DNA from: Bacillus sp. V2I10 | GTDB lineage: Bacteria > Bacillota > Bacilli > Bacillales > Bacillaceae | DNA: 64,000 nt | Direction: 5' to 3' | NCBI RefSeq assembly: GCF_030817055.1 | Contig: NZ_JAUSYV010000001.1 | Span: 2,566,001 to 2,630,000 of the forward strand | Part shown: positions 53,034 to 61,765 of the stretch, one piece after another | Layout: each line of letters begins with the position of its first letter | Position numbering within the stretch: the stretch's first letter is position 1 | The notes under the pieces: model-generated | What the model saw: the letters and a program-made list of their open reading frames with translations, nothing else | Databases searched by the model: none | What the model was told of the DNA's origin: nothing | Program-made: the position numbers and the translations under genes

Positions 53034-53693
53034 TTATATTTCTTTTAAGAAATCGATCAACCTATTCAAGTCATTAGAATTGAGTTCATCCAAATAATCA
53101 AAGAATTGATGACTAATCTCAAAAATGTTTAAGCCGAGTTCATCCCTTGAATTTAGAGTAGTCATCCCGACAACCAGACCGACAAATACCGATAGCTGAA
53201 CGTATGGTTTATTAGAGATGGTAATGACAAATTTTATGAGCGATCTAGTTTCCTTACCTAGCTGGTTAAGGTGAAAAACTAAAATACCTAAAAAATAGTA
53301 GCAAAATTCAACTTTCTCCATTTTTAATAACATTTGGTTAACAGATTCAGTATAAGATTTGTTTTCTAAAGCCACTATGAAATCTATTACTCTGCCCTTT
53401 ATTTCTCTCACTTCTTCGGTTGTTGATATTTGTTTATTGACGTCTGTAAATAATTTTATTACCTCTTGAGTAGGACTGAATACAACTATAGAACGACCCG
53501 TGTCATTTGAATTTTTTTTATAGGTGCGTTCTAAATAACCTTCCTTTTCCAATACTTGCATGACATCATATGCAGTCCATTTACTGACACCAATTGCATT
53601 CGCAATTGTTTCGTAATGTACAGGCAATAGAGTATCTTGATATATTTTAACGATTTCCTCTAAAAATTGTTTTCTGCGTTTTGTGATACTCAT
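53034..53693 (-). CDS. Winged-helix transcriptional regulator of unknown family
   Basis: A 219-residue protein. Residues 1-65 form a helix-turn-helix (YETIANAIGVSKWTAYDVMQ) with a wing (LEKEGYLERTYKK). The remaining 150 residues are helical, leucine- and phenylalanine-rich, with no motif I recognise, perhaps a ligand-binding or dimerisation domain (TetR-like in size). AAAGGAG is close upstream of the ATG. The gene lies alone in gene-poor DNA. Its target is not evident. Confidence 0.75.
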   Translation of the reverse strand: MSITKRRKQFLEEIVKIYQDTLLPVHYETIANAIGVSKWTAYDVMQVLEKEGYLERTYKKNSNDTGRSIVVFSPTQEVIKLFTDVNKQISTTEEVREIKGRVIDFIVALENKSYTESVNQMLLKMEKVEFCYYFLGILVFHLNQLGKETRSLIKFVITISNKPYVQLSVFVGLVVGMTTLNSRDELGLNIFEISHQFFDYLDELNSNDLNRLIDFLKEI

Positions 53694-54135
53694 ATTAACT
53701 CCTTTAAAGATTTAATCTAGGTGTATTTTAAAACATTAACAATAATGATTTTTATTAATTATTTAAGGGTTCATTTTTCAATTATTTCATTTTATCTTTT
53801 TATAAAATGAAAAATCAAATTATATCTTGTAAAGGCTTTCGCAGGAAAACTGACGATTCCATACCCTATAAAAGTTTGAGAAGTTAGGGTATCAATCATT
53901 AACATTTTAAATTATACATATATTTCTTGAAACATTTTCTCCTTCGTTATCTTTCCCTTGATTTTCAAGTTGAAAACTACCACTTAAATCTTCAAAACAT
54001 TAAATATAGGATAATGATACCAAATAATAAAGGTGCAAATCTAGTATTATTGTTCTAATCAAACTAAAATTTTATGTATTCAAATTTTCAAAAAATCATC
54101 TACTTTCCGGCTGGTTTTAGACAAGATTCTTCTAT
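53694..54135. other. AT-rich non-coding region
   Basis: About 440 bases with no recognisable gene, hairpin or operator. Confidence 0.35.
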
Positions 54136-54285
54136 CTATTTATTTCTACTTGGATAGATGACAGGGGCCTTGCTGTAGGATTCTAAGTACTGAATCGCTA
54201 AGGAATAGACTGGGATCTTATCTACTGTTATAACACGAGGTTTACAAATATAAGAAGCAGCCAAGGCCTTCTTGAAAAAGTGATG
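54136..54285 (-). pseudogene. IS6-family transposase fragment
   Basis: A 49-residue remnant on the minus strand reads HHFFKKALAASYICKPRVIT then VDKIPVYSLAIQYL. The segment FFKKAL...PRVITVDK(N)P(A)Y is typical of the DDE transposase core of IS6 elements, with the second Asp in VTVDK position. No terminal inverted repeats or other transposase parts were found. It lies directly beyond the LysR remnant. Confidence 0.7.
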
Positions 54286-54291
54286 GCTGCT

Positions 54292-54700
54292 AGTTTATCT
54301 CTTGACTTGATTGTTTCAGACAGTTCTTTATATTGAATTGATTGTATTTTTTTTCGACTTTTTGCAACGTCTGCCGGGATTATACTGATACCAAGTCCAT
54401 AATGAACTGCTTCAAAATAGATTCAAGTGAATCAAACTCATGATAGCCGGATCATGAGTTTGATTCTCCTTGGAAAAATCTAACGTTTTGTTTCTATATA
54501 TGCAATTTAGATCGCTATTAACAATTAACGTTTGTTCATGTTGATTTTCAAATTGACTATTTTTAGGTGGAAGGAGTAAGAATTTCTCAAAATAACTATA
54601 AACAGTTGCGAAATTTCAATAATTATATGCACCATTTACAAATACACCATCAAGTTCTCCATAGGAAAGCATTTGTCGACGGTCTGAAACTTCAGTCAAT
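54292..54700 (-). pseudogene. Decayed LysR-family regulator (effector domain)
   Basis: On the minus strand pieces in different frames read MLSYGELDGVFVNGAYNY, then LIVNSDLNCIYRNKTLDFSK, then FDSLESIL, and EAVHYGLGISIIPADVAKSR. These follow in the order of a LysR substrate-binding domain (ELDGAFV, GLGIS-LP motifs). Several stops and frameshifts break it and the DNA-binding N terminus is absent. A 16-bp perfect inverted repeat lies within. Confidence 0.75.
54429..54466. repeat. 16-bp perfect inverted repeat
   Basis: GAATCAAACTCATGAT, loop AGCCGG, ATCATGAGTTTGATTC. It sits inside the LysR remnant near a frame change and has no T run. Confidence 0.8.
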
Positions 54701-54731
54701 CAGACTGGAGTTTTTGCATTGATTCTTTTCA

Positions 54732-54908
54732 TTAGATAACAGGATAGTACTGCTCATACCTCATATTTGTATAATATGGAGGTCGTGGTACGATTTTAGG
54801 TATATGAAAGAGCAATTGATTAGCATTGTAAACGATTGTATTTTTTTTAGATGATGCATGATTGAGCAGCATCAGTTTTACTTCAGGATTATATTCATAG
54901 TAGTGCAC
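54732..54908 (-). CDS. Candidate small tyrosine-rich protein
   Basis: A 58-residue frame starting GTG at 54908 with a perfect AGGAGG 8 bases upstream. It starts (M)HYYEYNPEVKLMLLNHASS and ends in PRPPYYTNMRYEQYYPVI, with about nine Tyr. No family recognised; the strong ribosome site in otherwise decayed DNA argues for expression, but it could be the start of a broken longer gene. Confidence 0.4.
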   Translation of the reverse strand: MHYYEYNPEVKLMLLNHASSKKNTIVYNANQLLFHIPKIVPRPPYYTNMRYEQYYPVI

Positions 54909-55058
54909 AGCAGAAGCCTCCTAACACGTTTTAATAACCACTTTATTCATGATTCCCCACTAATGAGTCCGTCCTAAAAATGATAAAATCACTCTCACTG
55001 ATTGAGCCCAACTAACATAAAGTAACCTAATTAATGGTTTCCCGAGGAGGGCTTATAA

Positions 55059-55994
55059 ATGTCATTTGACAAATATGCAGAAAAAAGACCATCCCCAGAA
55101 GAATATCCAATGTATCCTAATTACGGGAAAATAACACGATATCAGGATGTTCCTGTTACTGTTCCGGAACAACGGCAGCTTAGGCAGCCAGGTCTGGAAA
55201 AATGGATGATTCCAAGACCAATCATTGAAAACCCGGGATATAAAGGGAGCGGCAAACTAAAAGATAAGGTTGCCCTTATCACTGGAGGAGACAGCGGGAT
55301 TGGTGCGACTGCAGCCATTGCTTTTGCAAAGGAAGGAGCAGATATTGCAATAGCCTACTTAGATGAACATGAGGATGCAAACCGGACGAAAAGCCGAATA
55401 GAAGAACTTGGTCGGCGCTGTTTGGCAATGCCCGGAGATCTGAGGAAAAAAGAGCAATGCATCAATATCGTTGAAAAAACAATCCAAACCTTCGGTAATC
55501 TCCATATCCTGTGCAATCATGTCGGGATTCAGTTTCAGCAAGTAAGCTTACTTGATATTTCAGATGAGCAATTTGATGATACATTTAAAGTAAATATATA
55601 TTCTCATTTTTACACGAGCCGTGCAGCCCTCCCATACTTAAAAGCCGGCAGCTCCATCATAAATACATCATCTGTTGTAACATTTGCAGGCAATAAGCAA
55701 TTGATCGATTATACAGCCACAAAAGGCGCAAATATTGGCTTTACCCGCGCATTGGCAAATAATCTTATCGACAAAGGCATCAGAGTTAATGCTGTTGCAC
55801 CGGGCCGTGTGTGGACTCCGCTTATTCCTTCGAGCTTTTCCGCTGATCAAGTACCCCTCGTGGATAATCCAATGGAGCGGCAGGGACAGCCATTTGAACT
55901 TGCCCCTACTTTTGTCTATCTGGCATCTGATGATTCACGTTATGTGACGGGTCAAACGCTTCATGTGAATGGCGGGGAGTGGACATCATCCTAA
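55059..55994 (+). CDS. SDR-family oxidoreductase (YhdF/YhxC-like)
   Basis: A 311-residue NAD(P)-dependent short-chain dehydrogenase of the long, N-terminally extended type common as general stress proteins in bacilli. The cofactor loop TGGDSGIG is at 75-82, catalytic Ser at 204-205 and Tyr218-x3-Lys222 (YTATKGA). The usual NNAG motif is NHVG (residues 153-156), an unusual change. CCGAGGAGGG precedes the ATG. A terminator follows. The substrate is unknown. Confidence 0.9.
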   Translation: MSFDKYAEKRPSPEEYPMYPNYGKITRYQDVPVTVPEQRQLRQPGLEKWMIPRPIIENPGYKGSGKLKDKVALITGGDSGIGATAAIAFAKEGADIAIAYLDEHEDANRTKSRIEELGRRCLAMPGDLRKKEQCINIVEKTIQTFGNLHILCNHVGIQFQQVSLLDISDEQFDDTFKVNIYSHFYTSRAALPYLKAGSSIINTSSVVTFAGNKQLIDYTATKGANIGFTRALANNLIDKGIRVNAVAPGRVWTPLIPSSFSADQVPLVDNPMERQGQPFELAPTFVYLASDDSRYVTGQTLHVNGGEWTSS

Positions 55995-56008
55995 TCTTGT
56001 ATTTTTTT

Positions 56009-56037
56009 AGAGCTGCTCTATGCAGCTTTTTATTTTT
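56009..56037 (+). terminator. Intrinsic terminator after the SDR gene
   Basis: AGCTGC, loop TCTAT, GCAGCT, then TTTTTATTTTT. Confidence 0.85.
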
Positions 56038-56127
56038 AAGTGATTATCCCAAAGATTAGGAAATAGAAGGGTTTATGTAATTTAAGGAGAATTTCTTAAT
56101 AAATAATAAAATGGAGGCTGCAAAAAA

Positions 56128-56589
56128 ATGAAGAACTTGTTTTCAAGAGTAGGTTATCATTACATTCCTGTCTCGGATATTGATAAATCGATAAGATGGT
56201 ACACCGATCATTTAGGACTAAAGCTGATTTCTAAATTCACAGATCGCGGTTCAAATGTTGCTGTTCTGCATTATCCTCATAAGAACGCGATCGCATCTCT
56301 ATTAATCGAAACAAGCGATCAAAACCCCTTGGAAATCATGAGAAACGGGGAAGCTTTCCCAATTGCTGCATTGAATTGTGATGATATCGAATATACCCAT
56401 CACCAGCTAAAAGAAAAAGGATTGAACATTGGTGAAATAATAACTTTGGGCAATGGCGAAGCAAAATATTTTTATTTCAGGGATAATGAAGGCAATTTGC
56501 TGGAAGCAGCCTGGTCCATTTGGGATCCGAAGGACGAAATAAAAGATGAATGGCAAGCTGAAGATGCTAATAATTTATCCCTTTCATAA
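56128..56589 (+). CDS. VOC-family (glyoxalase/dioxygenase-fold) protein
   Basis: A 153-residue protein with two beta-alpha-beta-beta-beta repeats. The start YHYIPVSDIDKSIRWYTDHL and the C-terminal YFYFRDNEGNLLEAAW are the standard VOC motifs; candidate metal ligands are the first His and the late Glu. GGAGGCTG precedes the ATG. It may be a lyase, isomerase or resistance protein; substrate not assignable. Confidence 0.85.
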   Translation: MKNLFSRVGYHYIPVSDIDKSIRWYTDHLGLKLISKFTDRGSNVAVLHYPHKNAIASLLIETSDQNPLEIMRNGEAFPIAALNCDDIEYTHHQLKEKGLNIGEIITLGNGEAKYFYFRDNEGNLLEAAWSIWDPKDEIKDEWQAEDANNLSLS

Positions 56590-56806
56590 TAAATGAAGGA
56601 AATGGGATATTGTTAATTCTACAACACGAGCAGACTGGAGCTGTTTGTGTTTTTTTGTGCGGGGATTTATCTAATTAACAGGAAAATTAAAGTGCTTTAA
56701 AATAGGAGGAGTGTGAGCTATTTTTATTTAATCCCTTCATTGATTGTGATATTATTTAGTAATCCGAAATAAATTTATGGTATTCAGTTAAATTAGGAGA
56801 GATACA

Positions 56807-58012
56807 GTGAATCAATTAACGAAAGCACCTCTTTGGACCAAATCGTTTATTATGCTAATGCTTGGCAACCTGTTTATTTTTATGTCGTTTCAAATGCTGA
56901 TTCCCACACTTCCGCCTTATATTAAATCTTTGGGGGCTTCGGGACTTGAGATTGGGTTAGTTACGGCTTTATTTTCGATAGGAGCGGTTTTGAGCCGTCC
57001 GTTTATCGGGTACATGCTTGAATATAAAGCCCGCAAGCCGCTCGTTTTGATTGGGGCAGCCGCGCTTCTTGCGATTACCATTTTTTACCCTATTTCAAAT
57101 GTGATTTTTATTTTCCTGATGTTCAGGTTTATCCATGGTCTTGCCTGGGGTTTTTCCACCACAGTGAATGGGACGGCCGCCGTGGATGTGATTCCGAATT
57201 CCCGTCTTGGAGAAGGGATGGGGTATTTTGGTCTTTCCGTTACGCTTGGTATGATTATAGCGCCAAGCCTTGGTATCTTTTTATTCGGGGTTACAACGTT
57301 TAACAATTTAATCTATATATCCTGTGCACTTGGGATCATTGCGATTATTCTTTTATCAGCTGTACGTTACTACACGCCGGAATCGGTCAGACTGGCCAAA
57401 AAAGAAGATCTGAAATTCTCATATCTTGGCTCGCTCGTGGAAAAAACAAGCTGGTATCCGGCTTTTATTACGATGATTGCGACATTCGGCTATGGATCTG
57501 TTGTGACTTTTATTGTAATTTTCGGTGAAGAACGAGGTATCGATCAGATTTTCCTATTCTATCTGTTTAATGCAGTCATGGCTTCGATTTCAAGACCAAT
57601 TGCCGGGAAGTGGTTTGACGAAAAAGGACCTAAGGGGCTGATCGTCGTCTGTACGGCACTGACTTTTGCTGGAATGTGGGTCCTTTCTTTCTCTCACACC
57701 AATATAGGAATTGCAATTGCCGGGATTTTATTTGGAATCGGATTCGGTTCGCTGCTTCCGACTCTGCAGTCATGGACGCTTTCAAAAACGCCGGACAGCC
57801 GCAGGGGTGTGGCAAATGGAATGTTTTTCTCTGCGATTGATTTTGGGATAGGTCTAAGCGGAATCGTTTTTGGCTTGCTGGCCCAATACCTTGAAACGGC
57901 GGTTCTCTTCCAAATTTCGAGCATTTTTCTTATCGTACCTATGGTCCTGACTCTTTTAGAAGGAAAGGGCAGAAGGGTTACAAAAGAACAGACAGCTGCG
58001 TCTACTTATTAA
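56807..58012 (+). CDS. MFS transporter (12 membrane segments)
   Basis: A 401-residue drug:proton antiporter-like protein (DHA1 type) with motif (L)FSIGAVLSRPFIGYMLEYKA after TM2 and ISRPIAGKWFDEKGPKG in the equivalent C-terminal loop. The GTG start follows TTAGGAGAG. Codon use is richer in G and C than the neighbours (for example many GGG and CCG codons), which could mean a different history. Its substrate is unknown. Confidence 0.88.
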   Translation: MNQLTKAPLWTKSFIMLMLGNLFIFMSFQMLIPTLPPYIKSLGASGLEIGLVTALFSIGAVLSRPFIGYMLEYKARKPLVLIGAAALLAITIFYPISNVIFIFLMFRFIHGLAWGFSTTVNGTAAVDVIPNSRLGEGMGYFGLSVTLGMIIAPSLGIFLFGVTTFNNLIYISCALGIIAIILLSAVRYYTPESVRLAKKEDLKFSYLGSLVEKTSWYPAFITMIATFGYGSVVTFIVIFGEERGIDQIFLFYLFNAVMASISRPIAGKWFDEKGPKGLIVVCTALTFAGMWVLSFSHTNIGIAIAGILFGIGFGSLLPTLQSWTLSKTPDSRRGVANGMFFSAIDFGIGLSGIVFGLLAQYLETAVLFQISSIFLIVPMVLTLLEGKGRRVTKEQTAASTY

Positions 58013-58022
58013 AATGAAAGAA

Positions 58023-58045
58023 AGCATCTGACTAAGTCAGGTGCT
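58023..58045. repeat. 23-bp terminator-like repeat, copy 1
   Basis: AGCATCTGACTAAGTCAGGTGCT (a hairpin with one G-T pair) occurs here and, identical, at 58205-58227. Confidence 0.85.
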
Positions 58046-58048
58046 CAG

Positions 58049-58076
58049 GCTGTCGACAAAGTCGGCAGCTATTTTC
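58049..58076 (+). terminator. Intrinsic terminator after the MFS gene
   Basis: GCTGTCGAC, loop AAA, GTCGGCAGC, then TATTTTCTTT. Confidence 0.8.
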
Positions 58077-58149
58077 TTTATCTAGATGAGGTTCAAGATA
58101 TAGTATGATTTTTTTGAATAGATATCAATATATGCAAAATTCAAGACAC

Positions 58150-58192
58150 AAAAACCCCTTTTTCTTCAATAATTTCTCTGGAAAAGGGGTTT
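58150..58192 (-). terminator. Terminator of the GNAT gene
   Basis: AAACCCCTTTT and AAAAGGGGTTT pair; on the minus strand TTTTTG follows the stem. Confidence 0.75.
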
Positions 58193-58204
58193 GTCTACAC
58201 TCTG

Positions 58205-58227
58205 AGCATCTGACTAAGTCAGGTGCT
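58205..58227. repeat. 23-bp terminator-like repeat, copy 2
   Basis: Identical to 58023-58045; followed by TTTTTG on the plus strand and overlapping the last codons of the GNAT gene on the minus strand. Confidence 0.85.
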
Positions 58228-58780
58228 TTTTGAATTTATTCTGCTTCCACTCTTCAGCAAGCATGCCATACACGGCATGATCGACAAAATGATCATAGAG
58301 CCATTCAGCTTGTCTTATGTTTCCTTCATGAATAAATCCAAGCCGCTCTGGGATGCTTCTGCTTTTAGTGTTCAGAACAGCAGCCCGGATTTCAACTTTA
58401 TTCAGGTTATACTCCTGAAAGGCTATATCCGTCAAGGGCCCGGCAACTTTTGTCATAATGCCGTTGCCCTGAAACTCTGCTCCGAGCCAATATCCGATAT
58501 AAGCTGTCTTGTTTGACCAGTTGATTTGGTTAAAGCCTGCTGTTCCGGCGAGTTCGCCTTTATATAAAATAACCGCATTCATACTTTTATTTTCTGCATA
58601 AGCCCGCAAACAGCCTTCAATAAACGTTATTGTATCCTCAGCTTTTGTTGTGAAGTCAAGCCAGGGAAGCCATTCACGCAGATGGTTTCTTGATTGATCT
58701 GTGAGTTTGAACAGCCCATCTCCATCTCTTATGTCCATTAATTTTAGTGAAACTTCATTATCTATTATATGTGCAAACAC
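58214..58780 (-). CDS. RimJ/RimL-type GNAT acetyltransferase
   Basis: A 188-residue acetyltransferase of the RimL/YdaF ribosomal-protein-acetylase type. Motifs IGYWLGAEFQGNGIMTKVAG (acetyl-CoA binding) and NTKSRSIPERLGFIHEGNIR are diagnostic. The GTG at 58780 has GGGGGA 6 bases upstream; the frame extends to 58843 without a ribosome site. It may acetylate a protein N terminus or a small molecule. Confidence 0.88.
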   Translation of the reverse strand: MFAHIIDNEVSLKLMDIRDGDGLFKLTDQSRNHLREWLPWLDFTTKAEDTITFIEGCLRAYAENKSMNAVILYKGELAGTAGFNQINWSNKTAYIGYWLGAEFQGNGIMTKVAGPLTDIAFQEYNLNKVEIRAAVLNTKSRSIPERLGFIHEGNIRQAEWLYDHFVDHAVYGMLAEEWKQNKFKKHLT

Positions 58781-58862
58781 ACTAGATCCCCCAATCTCAT
58801 TCTCTATTTTTATTACTATACTATGAAACAAAAAGGCTGCCAATAATAGGCAGCCATGTCAA

Positions 58863-58961
58863 TCATGCTTTTCTTCTTTTTGCACGAAGTTTATCTACGA
58901 CTATAAATAAAGCAGGAACGATCAGCAGCGTCAGAATTGTTGAGAACAGGACTCGGGATAC
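58863..58961 (-). pseudogene. C-terminal fragment of an RND efflux pump
   Basis: On the minus strand the frame reads VSRVLFSTILTLLIVPALFI then VVDKLRAKRRKA and a stop. This is the last membrane helix and basic tail of an AcrB/SwrC-type RND transporter. Only 32 residues of about 1000 remain. Confidence 0.75.
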
Positions 58962-59150
58962 AATAAAATAATCACAAAAAATAAAATAATAATTAATTTT
59001 TCCCGTTTGAGAAAACGTTCGAACAGAGGCTGAATCCTCCTTAGACTTTGGTCAAATTTGACTAATAAAACTTATAATATAAATAATCTTTTTTCATTCC
59101 TGAATGTGTTAAGATTTGTGAAATTTTTGTATAAGCATCTTTAACGACTA

Positions 59151-59194
59151 AGGAGGAGTTCGCGTAAATGTAAACGATTGATTACGCGTTTTTT
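59151..59194 (+). terminator. Leader hairpin/terminator with ribosome site and start-stop codon pair
   Basis: AGGAGGAG (59151-59158) is followed 9 bases later by ATG TAA. The start-stop pair lies within a hairpin CGCGTAA...TTACGCG (59161-59188) followed by six T. It is upstream of the LTA-synthase-like gene and could be an attenuator, or the end of a lost gene. Confidence 0.6.
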
Positions 59195-59255
59195 AACTCT
59201 TTGTAAAGAAGTGTTAAGTTTTTGTTAAAATTGTCTTTATAAAGCTTACTCGTTT

Positions 59256-59264
59256 TGCTATGAT
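59256..59264 (+). promoter_or_regulatory. Extended -10 promoter of the sulfatase gene
   Basis: TGCTATGAT fits the extended -10 consensus TGNTATAAT at all but one base and lies 60 bases before the start codon. Confidence 0.5.
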
Positions 59265-59323
59265 TAACTGAATATAAAGATCTATTTTTGTTCGATTAAA
59301 TTATTTAAAGGTGTGAATATAGG

Positions 59324-61180
59324 TTGTCATCAAAAAATAGAAAGAACATGGTCCTGTTTTTGCTGACCGTAGGGTTGATCACGGTTTTCTGGATGTTTAA
59401 AACCCTGTATTTTGTACAAGAAATGGAATTATCACCTCATAAGAAATATATCCTGCTTGCCTCTGCCGGTTTTGCTTTTTGTTTAACAAGCCTCTTAGTA
59501 ACAGGAAGATCAAAATTCAAATTCATCACCGCATTCATCATCTATTTCATTCTATCTTTTATCCTATATGCAGATGCTGTTTATGAACGGTATTATGATG
59601 CTATTTTAAATATAAAACTGCTTGGGCAGGCTGATCAGTTAGGGCATGTGAAAGATTCAATTATATCCCTTATCTATCCGGCCGATTATTTATACTGGAT
59701 TGATGTATTGCTGTTTGCTGTTTTGTTGCTTGTCTATTATTTAATGAAACAGGATGAACAGCGTAAAGCGTTCAGCAGAATCGCCTTCGGACTTGGAGCA
59801 GCAGCTCTATTATTTACGTCTTTTTACCCTTTGAAAGATACTTTTTCTGATCAATATAAAGTCTCATTAACAGGAGTTCTTCCTGCCCATATTTACGATG
59901 TGAAACAAAATATGCTTAAACAGGCTTTTGCTAAGGAAACCTTCCTTAATGACAAAAAACAAATAAAAGAGCTGCAGTCGTATTTTATTGAAAATCAGGA
60001 ATTGCAGAAAGAATCACCTTATTACGGCAAATTTAAAGGGAAAAACGTCGTTGTCATTCAAGCAGAATCTTTAAACACGTTCCCAATCGGCCTTAAAGTG
60101 AATGGGGAAGAGGTCACTCCGAATTTAAATGATTTGATTGGAGAAAGTCATTATTATCCGAACGCCTATCTGCAAATTGGACGCGGTAACACGTCTGATG
60201 CAGAATTTGTTTCAAATAATTCTTTATATCCGATGGCGCCTAAAGGTGTTTATAATGCATATCCTTTTAATGAATACATGTCGCTTGCGAAAGTTCTAAA
60301 ACGGGAAGGATATTCAACAAGCGCAACCCATGGCAATAATCCCGATTTCTGGAATCGCCATCAAGCCTATCCAGAACAAGGGTATCAAACGTTTTATCAT
60401 AAAAATCACCCGAAAATTAAAGCGGATGAAATTGTTGGACTTGGTATTTCGGATGAAAGTATATTTAATCAAATGGCTGAGATATACACGGAAGATACTA
60501 AGCCTTTCTATAACTTCATTGTCTCGCTCACAAACCATCGTCCTTTTGTTATGCCGAATGACTATCAATATTTAAATCTTCCAAAAAGGTTTGAAGGTAC
60601 GAATACAGGTCATTATTTGCAGTCTACCAAATATTTTGACGAGACAATTGGTCTGTTTATCGAAGATCTGAAAAAGAAAAACCTGTGGGACGATACAATC
60701 TTTGTTGTATATGGCGATCACTATGGACCGCTGCCAATGGATAAAGATGAAATCAATAAACTGCTTGGTGTGGATTTTAATGAAAAAGAACAATTCAATA
60801 TCCCGCTTATCATTCATCATCCCGGGCAAACAGAGGGTGCAGTCAATGAAGTAACTGCCAGCCAGATGGACATCTTTCCAACAATCACGTCTTTGCTTGG
60901 AATCGATCAGAAGCTGATTCAGTTTGGGAAACCTCTTGATGCAGATCATGAGGGCTTTGCAGGATTTGCTTACGAAACAACACGTTATTCGTTTTACTCT
61001 GATAACTATGACTACATCGCTTCCCATGATGGCGTTTTTTCATCTGGTAAATGTATTGATAATAAAACACAAAAGCAGACAGACATTGAAGCTTGCAGAG
61101 AAAACTATAACAAGTTATATAAAGATATAGAGTTATCAACGATGTTTTTAGAAAATGATTTAATCAGCAAATTATATTAA
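59324..61180 (+). CDS. LTA-synthase-family membrane sulfatase/phosphoglycerol transferase
   Basis: A 618-residue membrane enzyme: five N-terminal membrane helices (1-170) and an extracellular sulfatase-fold domain (about 235-600). Metal-ligand Glu248 (IQAES) and nucleophile Thr290 (GRGNTSDAEF) match lipoteichoic acid synthases, as does VYGDHYGP late in the domain. It would transfer glycerol phosphate from phosphatidylglycerol to lipoteichoic acid. Most Bacillus have several paralogues (LtaS, YfnI, YqgS, YvgJ); which one this is cannot be decided. TTG start with AAAGGTG at 8 bases. Confidence 0.9.
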   Translation: MSSKNRKNMVLFLLTVGLITVFWMFKTLYFVQEMELSPHKKYILLASAGFAFCLTSLLVTGRSKFKFITAFIIYFILSFILYADAVYERYYDAILNIKLLGQADQLGHVKDSIISLIYPADYLYWIDVLLFAVLLLVYYLMKQDEQRKAFSRIAFGLGAAALLFTSFYPLKDTFSDQYKVSLTGVLPAHIYDVKQNMLKQAFAKETFLNDKKQIKELQSYFIENQELQKESPYYGKFKGKNVVVIQAESLNTFPIGLKVNGEEVTPNLNDLIGESHYYPNAYLQIGRGNTSDAEFVSNNSLYPMAPKGVYNAYPFNEYMSLAKVLKREGYSTSATHGNNPDFWNRHQAYPEQGYQTFYHKNHPKIKADEIVGLGISDESIFNQMAEIYTEDTKPFYNFIVSLTNHRPFVMPNDYQYLNLPKRFEGTNTGHYLQSTKYFDETIGLFIEDLKKKNLWDDTIFVVYGDHYGPLPMDKDEINKLLGVDFNEKEQFNIPLIIHHPGQTEGAVNEVTASQMDIFPTITSLLGIDQKLIQFGKPLDADHEGFAGFAYETTRYSFYSDNYDYIASHDGVFSSGKCIDNKTQKQTDIEACRENYNKLYKDIELSTMFLENDLISKLY

Positions 61181-61191
61181 TCTTTTGAATG

Positions 61192-61227
61192 AGCTGCTTT
61201 ATTCTAACGAATAGAGCGGCTTTTTTT
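61192..61227 (+). terminator. Intrinsic terminator after the sulfatase gene
   Basis: AGCTGCTTTATTC and GAATAGAGCGGCT pair with mismatches, followed by TTTTTTT. Confidence 0.75.
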
Positions 61228-61294
61228 TCTTGTAGAGGAAAGGCAAATATCCGATAATTATTATAAAGAGGAAATAGAGGGCGGGGTTTATCTT

Positions 61295-61765
61295 TTGAAT
61301 CCATATGTTAAAAATGCATTGCATCAAATTGAAGTGGCAATTGACACTATTATTAAAATCATAGAAACGTTAGAAGAAAGTGATTTGATGAAAAGACCGA
61401 CAGCTGACAAGCATTCCATCGGAGAGCTGCTCAAACATATTGCAATGATTTGTCATGCAGATCTGCTGATTTCTGAAGGAGCAAGCGGGGAAGAGATGGC
61501 CGGCTTTTATTCTTCTGCAGCATTAAATAACCTTCACGACATAAAAGAAGCATTGATTAAGAATCACGTTATTTTATCAGAACAGTTCAGTCAATTTAAT
61601 GAAAAAGAACTTCATCAGGAAATGACCTCTTATTGGGGAACCGTTTATACCCGGTTTGAATGGCTTTTAGAAATGGCAGTTCATTTGTATCATCATCGAG
61701 GCCAGCTGCATGCGATGCTTGTGCATTGTTATAAAAAAGATCCCGGGGTTATGATGTTTGAATAG
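61295..61765 (+). CDS. DinB family protein
   Basis: A 156-residue four-helix-bundle protein. Metal-ligand candidates are His in IGELLKHIAMICHADLL and the HLYHHRGQLHAMLVH motif near the C terminus. TTG start with GGCGGGG upstream. It is only distantly related to the DinB protein at 38796. Function unknown. Confidence 0.85.
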   Translation: MNPYVKNALHQIEVAIDTIIKIIETLEESDLMKRPTADKHSIGELLKHIAMICHADLLISEGASGEEMAGFYSSAALNNLHDIKEALIKNHVILSEQFSQFNEKELHQEMTSYWGTVYTRFEWLLEMAVHLYHHRGQLHAMLVHCYKKDPGVMMFE

